In this document: piece after piece, positions 1 to 5,671 of the stretch | Position numbering within the stretch: position 1 is the stretch's first letter | How the letters are laid out: the number at the start of each line of letters is the position of its first letter | Source: Bacteroidota bacterium | GTDB lineage: Bacteria; Bacteroidota; Bacteroidia; Bacteroidales; Lentimicrobiaceae | Assembly (NCBI GenBank): GCA_023428585.1 | Contig: JAEYXG010000225.1 | Coordinates: 1-6,965, forward strand | Direction: 5' to 3' | Length of the DNA: 6,965 bases | Notes under the pieces: model-generated | Database searches by the model: none | The model's input: the letters and a program-made list of their open reading frames with translations, nothing else | What the model was told of the DNA's origin: nothing | Program-made: the position numbers and the translations under genes

Positions 1-425
1 ACACCAGGGTAATGAATAACCTTCGCACAATGTTCGGGCGACTGGCCAAACAACTTGTAAAAGAGGGCAAGAATAAAGAGGCGATTGCGGTTTGCGATAA
101 ATGCCTTGCAACCATGCCGCATGAGTCACTTGCCTATAATTACTACCTATTGCAAATAGCTGAAAGCTACCTTGCAGCCGGGGCACAAGACAAGGGAATA
201 GCCCTGCTCAACAAATTGCTGGAATTGTATTCAGCCGACCTGAATTACTATTTCAGGTTTCCTGAACACAGGTTGAAGGCAATTGAACAGGACATCCGCC
301 AAAGTCTCATGGTTATCAATGGAATTACAAGTATGGCTACTGAATATAATGATCGTGGACTGAAAGAAAAAGCAACGCTGGAACTGGACAAACAGTTTGA
401 ACGATACGAGGAAGCCGGTTTCTGA
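1..425 (+). CDS. C-terminal tail of a DUF2723 (TMEM260-like) membrane protein, TPR-like region; 5' end outside window
   Basis: The reading frame is open to the left edge (codons begin at base 3; no stop precedes the ATG at 12), so this is most likely the end of a longer gene and not a 137-residue protein starting at 12. The visible part is helical and TPR-like: a first hairpin around 'RLAKQLVKEGKNKEAIAVCD', then a 'YYLLQIAESYLAAG' helix pair, then 'NKLLELYSADLNYYFRF'. This order (LA..L..EGK..EAI...DKC...MP, then Y.L.IAE.Y..AG, then LNYY) is what I recall from the C-terminus of Bacteroidota DUF2723 proteins of about 1000 residues. Their N-terminal half is a multi-span GT-C-like membrane domain related to the eukaryotic O-mannosyltransferase TMEM260. 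That domain is not in the window, so any glycosyltransferase role is inference. A generic TPR protein is the alternative. The next gene follows on the same strand after 78 bp. Confidence 0.72.
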   Translation, partial: TRVMNNLRTMFGRLAKQLVKEGKNKEAIAVCDKCLATMPHESLAYNYYLLQIAESYLAAGAQDKGIALLNKLLELYSADLNYYFRFPEHRLKAIEQDIRQSLMVINGITSMATEYNDRGLKEKATLELDKQFERYEEAGF

Positions 426-440
426 CAAGGGCAAATGAAA

Positions 441-461
441 CAGCCCGGCAGTTGCGGGTTG
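441..461 (+). terminator. Weak hairpin after the DUF2723-type gene
   Basis: Sixteen bases past the first stop codon, CAGCCCG (441-447) can pair with CGGGTTG (455-461), giving a 7-bp stem with one G-U pair and a 7-base loop. No T-run follows directly, so it is at best a weak intrinsic terminator or an mRNA-processing hairpin between the two + strand genes. The rest of the 78-bp gap shows no clear promoter. Confidence 0.25.
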
Positions 462-503
462 GTCGATCTGAAACTTTATCAGCAGTAAATACTTTATAAC
501 TGT

Positions 504-1181
504 ATGCACTTTACCGTTGTACCAAAAATTGTCCGTTTATTTCTGCCACGAGGTCTAACCTGGCGGATTAAGGAAACCATCCATAGGGAGTCGGTTGAGG
601 CAGATACTTTGGGTGAAAAGGCTGACAAGGCAGGTAAAGCAACTCCCACCATCTATCTTACATTTGATGATGGTCCGGTGCCTGAAATCACGCCTGCAGT
701 GCTGGAAATACTAAGGCAATACAACGCTAAGGCTACATTTTTCTGCGTGGGTGATAATGTGAGGAAGCACCCCGATGTTTATGAGATGGTGCTCAGAGCA
801 GGTCATGCTACCGGTATTCACACTTTCAGTCACCTGAAGGGAATAAAGACGGATGATGTCACTTACTTCAGTGATATAGAGAAATGCGCCGAATACGTTG
901 ATACCAAGCTTTTCCGTCCACCCTATGGCAGAATCAGCCGATCACAGGTAAGGTATCTGAGAACTAAGTACCGCATAATCATGTGGTCGGCCCTCACCGG
1001 CGATTATAACCACCAACTCACCAAGGAACAGGTGCTTCAAAACGCCATCAAACATACCGGCGATGGAAGCATCATAGTATTCCACGATAGTATCAAAGCA
1101 TCAGAACGGATGTTTTATGCGCTGCCACGGATGCTGGAACACTTTGCCAAAAAGGGATACACCTTTAAAGCGATCGCTTAG
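504..1181 (+). CDS. Polysaccharide deacetylase family protein (NodB homology domain, CE4)
   Basis: A 225-residue metal-dependent deacetylase of the CE4/NodB fold, a family that removes N- or O-acetyl groups from polysaccharides such as peptidoglycan or chitin-like sugars. All five CE4 motifs are visible: TFDDGP (53-58; D55 predicted base, D56 metal ligand), HTFSH (106-110; H106 and H110 metal ligands), RPPYG (138-142), W161 to D167 (motif 4), and VFHDS (192-196; H194 predicted catalytic acid). The active site therefore looks intact. The opening (VPKIVRLFLPRGLTWRI) matches a short Bacteroidota subfamily, which supports the ATG at 504. There is no clear signal peptide, although residues 5-15 are hydrophobic with basic residues. 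Residues 23-48 are a polar, charged stretch between the N-terminal segment and the NodB core that seems longer than usual. The gene converges on the M1 peptidase gene with a 34-bp gap. The substrate cannot be told from sequence. Confidence 0.9.
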   Translation: MHFTVVPKIVRLFLPRGLTWRIKETIHRESVEADTLGEKADKAGKATPTIYLTFDDGPVPEITPAVLEILRQYNAKATFFCVGDNVRKHPDVYEMVLRAGHATGIHTFSHLKGIKTDDVTYFSDIEKCAEYVDTKLFRPPYGRISRSQVRYLRTKYRIIMWSALTGDYNHQLTKEQVLQNAIKHTGDGSIIVFHDSIKASERMFYALPRMLEHFAKKGYTFKAIA

Positions 1182-1215
1182 GATCGGAACATTTGATTTA
1201 ATTTGGAATGCAGTC

Positions 1216-3258
1216 TTATAATTTAATAAAGGGAGCTTCAGCCTTGAAATCCTTACCGGTAAAGCGTAATAAATAAACTCCCTTCTCCAGACTGCTTATA
1301 TCAATCCACTGATAATTACCATAGTCCTCCATAGTAAGAACAACGCGTCCGTTGATATCACAGATCAGTAGATCACCTGTCGTGTTGAGGACACTAACCA
1401 TGATTTGATCTGTCGCAGGATTGGGGTATACATTTAAGGTTGGGTACTTCAGCGGTTCGGCTGAATCAAGCAACACCTGATTGTTGGCAGAAATTAGCCA
1501 TTGATCGGGATCAATGGTTATTGACTGAACGGCAAAGCCTGGATTGATCTCGAATAGCTGGTTATTGCTCTGATGATCCAACACAATCAGCGTATCCTTA
1601 ACTGCACCTGAAAGCAACACGGGCACAGGCATCTCAAAAAAGTCGACCGACGGGTGGGAGGTGCTCTGCGACAGCACGGCATGGTACGACTGATCTTCCT
1701 CCGAAGTGAGGTTCAGTACATAGGATGGATATCCTTCCCCATAATACCAGTCGGCAAAGAACTCTTCCAGGTTTATCCCACTTACAGCCTCCATGTGCTC
1801 CCGAAGCATTTGCGTAGATGCAAATCCATACTGCGCAACCGGATCGTTCAGATAATTGTAGCAACCTTCAAAGAAAGCATCATCGCCTATAACCCACCTC
1901 AGAGAATGCAATACCAGCGCACCCTTGCTATAGGATAAACGAGAATCAAATATTCTGCTGATATTCATTGTATCGGCCACATAGACCGATCCATCGGGCC
2001 ATCTCACTACTTTTTCCAGATTGATCCCCTTCCAGATGGGCCAATAATAGCCATCAAACATATTTTCATACGAAAGGCCGGCAAGGTAAGTTGCAAACCC
2101 TTCATTAAGCCATATATCATGCCAGGAGTTAGTGGTTACCATATCACCAAACCATTGGTGGGCCAGTTCATGAGCTATGATCTCAAAATCCAGACGCCCC
2201 ATAAACGACATGGTTTGATGCTCCATACCCCCACCCCAACCAAACATGGCATGGCCATACTTCTCATCCGAGAAAGGATACTGCATGAACAGGTTGCTAT
2301 ACAGGTCGATCAATGGCACCGTAGCTTTTGTATCCTGCTGGGATTCCAATAAGGTTTCCGGATAGACATAATTGATTACGGGCACCATCTTGCCCAAAGA
2401 CCAGGCTGTATCAGTATAAACTGAGTAGTTGGTGACGGCAACGGCTATTAAATAGGGTACTATGGGATATTTATGCTTCCAGTGATTGGTACGTGTGCCA
2501 TCGGCCACAACATCACTCATCAGCAATCCGTTGGAGGCCGTTCGATAAGCTTCAGGAGAATGAACTATAATATCAACCGAATCAATTTTATCTGTCAGAT
2601 CATTCTTGCCCGGCCACCAGTCGCGTGCACCATAAGGCTCCGACAAGGTCCATAAAGCAGGAACACCGGCATGCGGCTTCATGCCTACGGAACCAAAGCC
2701 CTGCGCCGTGGAGGGTATGCCACGATAGTATATTTCCATTTCATTCAACGTACCGGCCGGCAGTACAGCTGGGAATTGGATGGTCAGCGTCCAGGGACTA
2801 TCATGTTGAAAGGTTAATGCATTGCCTTGATGTATTATGGAATCAATGGTGAAGTCGGTGGACAGTTCCATTTCTACTGAAGTAATATCAAACTCTGCCT
2901 CAAACTGCGTTTTCACGAACCCAGAGAGATAGAGAACAGCTGGGTCGATGTTAAGCTCCATTCTCAGATACTTCACATCATAGCCTGAAGCTTCCCTGTT
3001 ATTTTGTGGCTGCAGTAGGGTTGTTTGTCGTTTTGAGAAGGAACAATAGTCGGCTCCTTCACCGGGAACCGGCATTACCCTGAGCATTGACGGTTCAATT
3101 AAGGGTATATCATTTCGATAGTTGAGGGTCGTGATGTGCCAATGGCCTTCTGGCCGCTCGCAATACGACGGAATTTGATTGGTTGAGGTTGTATTTTGAG
3201 CAAAAGCCCCAACAAGGTTAAGCCACAAAATGGCAAGCAAGAGTACCGCATATTTCAT
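1216..3258 (-). CDS. Secreted M1-family zinc aminopeptidase with type IX secretion C-terminal sorting domain
   Basis: A 680-residue gluzincin metallopeptidase predicted to release N-terminal amino acids from peptides outside the cell or at its surface. Residues 1-20 form a signal peptide (hydrophobic core LLLAILWLNLVGA) with likely cleavage AFA|Q; Q21 at the new N-terminus could form pyroglutamate, as is common in this phylum. The M1 N-terminal beta domain spans roughly 90-280. The exopeptidase motif appears as GGGMEHQ (342-348), a variant of GxMEN. The zinc site is HELAH (363-367) with the third ligand E386 in NEG, 18 residues after H367, as expected for M1. Y443 in YSKGA fits the transition-state tyrosine. 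Residues about 606-680 form a type A Por sorting domain (LNVYPNPATDQI, then DINGRVV, ending GVYLLRF and a basic tail), so export by the type IX system is predicted. The large C-terminal helical domain of cytosolic PepN is absent. Catalytic residues are intact. It is divergent from the lipoprotein gene. Confidence 0.95.
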   Translation of the reverse strand: MKYAVLLLAILWLNLVGAFAQNTTSTNQIPSYCERPEGHWHITTLNYRNDIPLIEPSMLRVMPVPGEGADYCSFSKRQTTLLQPQNNREASGYDVKYLRMELNIDPAVLYLSGFVKTQFEAEFDITSVEMELSTDFTIDSIIHQGNALTFQHDSPWTLTIQFPAVLPAGTLNEMEIYYRGIPSTAQGFGSVGMKPHAGVPALWTLSEPYGARDWWPGKNDLTDKIDSVDIIVHSPEAYRTASNGLLMSDVVADGTRTNHWKHKYPIVPYLIAVAVTNYSVYTDTAWSLGKMVPVINYVYPETLLESQQDTKATVPLIDLYSNLFMQYPFSDEKYGHAMFGWGGGMEHQTMSFMGRLDFEIIAHELAHQWFGDMVTTNSWHDIWLNEGFATYLAGLSYENMFDGYYWPIWKGINLEKVVRWPDGSVYVADTMNISRIFDSRLSYSKGALVLHSLRWVIGDDAFFEGCYNYLNDPVAQYGFASTQMLREHMEAVSGINLEEFFADWYYGEGYPSYVLNLTSEEDQSYHAVLSQSTSHPSVDFFEMPVPVLLSGAVKDTLIVLDHQSNNQLFEINPGFAVQSITIDPDQWLISANNQVLLDSAEPLKYPTLNVYPNPATDQIMVSVLNTTGDLLICDINGRVVLTMEDYGNYQWIDISSLEKGVYLLRFTGKDFKAEAPFIKL

Positions 3259-3383
3259 CTAACTCAGTTTTTCAATAATAACAACTAAAACATTGATTAT
3301 GTCATAAAAGTAAACAATCGTGACAATTTATTGTATTCCAATGAAGTTATAAAATTAGCATCTTTGCATTTAAAATATAGTCG
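3259..3383. promoter_or_regulatory. Divergent intergenic region (M1 peptidase / lipoprotein)
   Basis: This 125-bp AT-rich gap must hold the promoters of both flanking genes. Rightward, CATCTTTG (3359-3366) matches the Bacteroidota -7 consensus TAnnTTTG at all but the first base, but it lies only 17 bp before the ATG and no TTG is well spaced upstream, so it is weak. TAAAA at 3371-3375, 8 bp before the ATG at 3384, resembles the ribosome-binding element reported in Flavobacterium. Having both would leave almost no leader, so at most one is likely real. Leftward, a TACTTTTA on the minus strand also misses the -7 consensus by one base. A small palindrome (ACAAT-TT-ATTGT, 3323-3334) sits mid-gap. 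Confidence 0.3.
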
Positions 3384-5228
3384 ATGATTCATTTCCCGTT
3401 TTTTTTTAGAAAACATACAGCCTATATAGGCTTCCTGATTATTCTACTGGCATCATGCGCCAATCCTGTTGCACCGACAGGAGGGCCAAAAGACGTAACT
3501 CCACCTGTGATACTCAGGACCTCACCACCTTTACAATCAACCAATTATACAGATCAGGAGATCATTCTCTACTTTGATGAATACGTAAAGTTAAAGGACA
3601 TAGGACAACTGCTTATAATATCTCCGCCGGTAAAGGAGACCCCGGTATTCAAAACCAAGGGAAAGGGTCTTGTGGCTGAATTCAAGGATCCCTGGCGCAG
3701 CGAAACTACCTACAATATTTTTTTCGGCGATGCAATTGTGGATATCACCGAAGGAAACAGCATACCAGGATATAAATTCACCTTCTCCACAGGAAATGTA
3801 CTTGATTCAATGCAAATTGAAGGGAAACTGATAAACGCATTCAGTCTTGCCCCCGTTAAGGCTGCCTATGTCATGCTTTATGATACTATTTATGACTCCA
3901 TTCCATATAAACAGATCCCATACTATATTGCACGCACCAATGATATGGGTGAATTTCAGCTCACAAACCTTAGGAACCGCCCATATAAGATATTTGCACT
4001 CACCGACATAAATGCCAACTACATTTATGATATGCCCACGGAAGAAATTGCCTTTATTGACTCATTGATAACACCCTGGGAAGAATCAAGGAAAGCAGGA
4101 TCATTGAAAATTGGTGGAGACAAAAAAACTGAATCTGACACAACCATTACAGAAGAGAATGTGGTTGTTACCAATTTAGGCAATGATTCCATTGTAATTA
4201 CCGATACCATAGCTACAGGTGGATTATTACAGGAAGCATCACCCGCTTTGCCTGACTCAACACTTATTGCAGCCGGGAGAGTAAAATACATCAAACTGTT
4301 TCACTTTAAGGAAGTCGATTCCGTACAAAGTCTGGTAAGGGTTCCACTGCTCAGGGAAAATGTATTGGGCTTTCACTTTAAGTTCCCGGCACTTGACCCG
4401 AGGTTCAGGATTCTTGATGACCTATATGATAAAAAGCCGGTTATGGTAAAGAACCGGTTAAATGATACCATCACCATGTGGCTGCCCGGTTATATGCACG
4501 ATAGCATAAAATTGGAAGTGTCAGATAAGGGAAGTGTGCTTGATACCATTGAGATGTCAGTTAAACCGCGGGCAAAAGCCATAAAGAAAAATGAAGCGGT
4601 TAAAAAGCCAGCCTTGCTGATAACTACTAATATTGCCATGAACAGGTTAAAACCCGGCACTCCCTTGCGCTTGACTTTTGCCGATCCGCTCACTTCAGCG
4701 GCAACAGAAAACATGATTCTAAAGCATGACAGTATAATAATTCCCAATGTCAATTACTCATTCACTGATACCATCAGGAAACAGTTGGTAATTAACTACC
4801 CATGGAAAGAGGGTTTACAATATTCACTAACCTTGCCTGACAGCACTTTTATAGGAATAATGGGAACCAAGAACGACAGTCTACACTTTTCTTTTTATGG
4901 CATCAAAGAGGAAGAGAGTGCAAATTTGAAGCTCAATGTTGACCTCCCTACTACCAATCAATATATAATTCAACTTCTTGACAGCAAGGATAAAATCTTG
5001 GAACAGTATACCATCAGCGAGGAAAAGTTGCTGGAGTTTAAATATATTGAGCCTGGGAAGTATAGGGTGAGGGCAATTGATGACAGGAATGGGAATGGAT
5101 ATTGGGATACGGGAAAATATCTGGCAGGCAGATATCCTGAGCGGGTATTATACTATCCTCAGGAAATAGAACTTAGGGCAAATTGGACATTGGAAGAACA
5201 ATGGCAAATACCTGAACCCGGAAATTGA
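3384..5228 (+). CDS. Ig-like (Big_5 type) surface or periplasmic lipoprotein, function unknown
   Basis: A 614-residue lipoprotein of a Bacteroidota family annotated only as 'Ig-like domain-containing'. A type II signal peptide ends in the lipobox LASC, with C25 as the acylated cysteine. It is followed by the family-typical N-P-V-A-P-T-G-G-P-K-D segment. Residues about 38-137 form a Big_5/SbsA-type Ig-like domain (start DVTPPVILRTSPP; strand IILYFDEYVKL; end KFTFSTG). Residues about 143-216 resemble a transthyretin/CNA-B-like beta sandwich (EGKLINAF, then GEFQLTNL). Residues about 235-295 are a Thr/Asp-rich linker. A second Ig-like region lies around 410-505, and a last beta module around 512-600 repeats the D-x-N-x-N-x-x-x-D loop seen at 208-216 (again at 567-575). 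No enzyme motif is visible. The N-terminus contains a 9-T run. There are 16 copies of D-(S/T)-(A/I/L/V/M/T). The ATG at 3384 is supported by the signal peptide directly after it. A structural, binding or assembly role is inference. Confidence 0.88.
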   Translation: MIHFPFFFRKHTAYIGFLIILLASCANPVAPTGGPKDVTPPVILRTSPPLQSTNYTDQEIILYFDEYVKLKDIGQLLIISPPVKETPVFKTKGKGLVAEFKDPWRSETTYNIFFGDAIVDITEGNSIPGYKFTFSTGNVLDSMQIEGKLINAFSLAPVKAAYVMLYDTIYDSIPYKQIPYYIARTNDMGEFQLTNLRNRPYKIFALTDINANYIYDMPTEEIAFIDSLITPWEESRKAGSLKIGGDKKTESDTTITEENVVVTNLGNDSIVITDTIATGGLLQEASPALPDSTLIAAGRVKYIKLFHFKEVDSVQSLVRVPLLRENVLGFHFKFPALDPRFRILDDLYDKKPVMVKNRLNDTITMWLPGYMHDSIKLEVSDKGSVLDTIEMSVKPRAKAIKKNEAVKKPALLITTNIAMNRLKPGTPLRLTFADPLTSAATENMILKHDSIIIPNVNYSFTDTIRKQLVINYPWKEGLQYSLTLPDSTFIGIMGTKNDSLHFSFYGIKEEESANLKLNVDLPTTNQYIIQLLDSKDKILEQYTISEEKLLEFKYIEPGKYRVRAIDDRNGNGYWDTGKYLAGRYPERVLYYPQEIELRANWTLEEQWQIPEPGN

Positions 5229-5244
5229 CCATTCCCGGGTTCAG
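5212..5244 (+). terminator. Terminator-like hairpin spanning the lipoprotein stop codon
   Basis: CTGAACCCGG (5212-5221) is perfectly complementary to CCGGGTTCAG (5235-5244): a 10-bp GC-rich stem with a 13-base loop that holds the TGA stop (5226-5228). A T-rich stretch (CTTTATTTTATC) follows about 10 bases later on the + strand; on the - strand no T-run follows. This suits an intrinsic terminator for the lipoprotein transcript, although the gap before the T-rich part is longer than ideal. Confidence 0.5.
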
Positions 5245-5306
5245 AAATAATGCTTTATTTTATCATGCAATGAATAAACAGGCAAAGGATAAATTACAAT
5301 GAAGGA

Positions 5307-5606
5307 TTATCCGTTACACTTGTCAATACATTGTACGATCTCTGTTAATGAGGATGCTTTAACAGCGTAATGAATTTGTTTGCCTTCTCTTTTTGAGAGT
5401 AGCACACCTTTACTTTTCAGAATATTAAGGTGATGAGAAGCTGCAGCCTGCTCTATTTTGAGATATTCATAGATTTCAGTAACACTGAGTTTCTTCTTTT
5501 CGTTTAATAGATCAATGATAGCAATTCTCATTGGGTGAGCAATAGCTCTCAATTTACTTGCAGCTGCTTCGAGTTTTACAATGTCTAACACTATTTCTTT
5601 TGCCAT
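5307..5606 (-). CDS. ArsR/SmtB-family winged-helix transcriptional regulator
   Basis: A 99-residue protein made of a single winged-helix HTH domain, the usual size of ArsR-family repressors, which act as homodimers on operator DNA. The order fits: helix with LRAIAHPMRIAIIDLL (19-34), HTH helices SVTEIYEYLKI and EQAAASHHLNILKSKG (recognition helix around 53-64), wing REGKQIHYAV (73-82), and a C-terminal dimerisation helix (85-97). The ELCVCD metal site of ArsR/CadC helix alpha-3 is missing: the matching stretch IEQAAASHHL has no cysteine. The only cysteines are C93 and C97 near the C-terminus, so the signal sensed is unknown (another metal geometry, redox, or none). The ATG at 5606 places the protein start directly at the helical N-terminus; a TAAAA element lies 11 bp upstream. 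It lies 65 bp downstream of adenine deaminase on the same strand, with a 29-bp near-palindrome in between that may be its own operator. Confidence 0.92.
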   Translation of the reverse strand: MAKEIVLDIVKLEAAASKLRAIAHPMRIAIIDLLNEKKKLSVTEIYEYLKIEQAAASHHLNILKSKGVLLSKREGKQIHYAVKASSLTEIVQCIDKCNG

Positions 5607-5631
5607 GGTGCTTAGGGTTTTAGTTTTGTGC

Positions 5632-5660
5632 GAAGTTACAAATAAATTATATGTAACGTC
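5632..5660 (-). promoter_or_regulatory. 29-bp near-perfect palindrome upstream of arsR, candidate operator
   Basis: The left half GAAGTTACAAATAA (5632-5645) and right half TTATATGTAACGTC (5647-5660) are inverted copies around base 5646. Twelve of 14 pairs match; the mismatches are 5634/5658 and 5641/5651. The outer core is GTTACA-N11-TGTAAC. It sits 25 bp before the arsR start, the expected place for an autorepressor site. On the minus strand TTTATTTG (5646-5639) lies inside it and differs from the Bacteroidota -7 box TAnnTTTG by one base, so binding could cover a promoter. It is AT-rich with no T-run after it, so it is unlikely to be an ade terminator. Which protein binds is inference. Confidence 0.5.
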
Positions 5661-5671
5661 ACTATTTAATG

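Noticed and set aside
12..425. A complete 137-residue TPR protein starting at the ATG at 12
   Set aside because: The frame stays open to the left edge and the sequence resembles the C-terminus of a much longer family, so a partial gene is more likely.
1182..1215. Terminator between the deacetylase and M1 peptidase genes
   Set aside because: The 34-bp convergent gap has no stem of useful length.
1634..2852. Several open frames inside the M1 peptidase gene on both strands
   Set aside because: They overlap a long gene with full domain, catalytic and sorting signals, and their translations look like no recognisable protein; they are shadows.
3323..3334. ACAAT-TT-ATTGT palindrome in the divergent intergenic region as an operator
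   Set aside because: Five-bp arms in AT-rich DNA are expected by chance; it is mentioned only within the intergenic entry.
5287..5312. GGATAA / TTATCC inverted repeat over the arsR stop codon as a terminator
   Set aside because: Only 6 bp, AT-rich, 14-base loop and no T-run on the minus strand; too weak to call.
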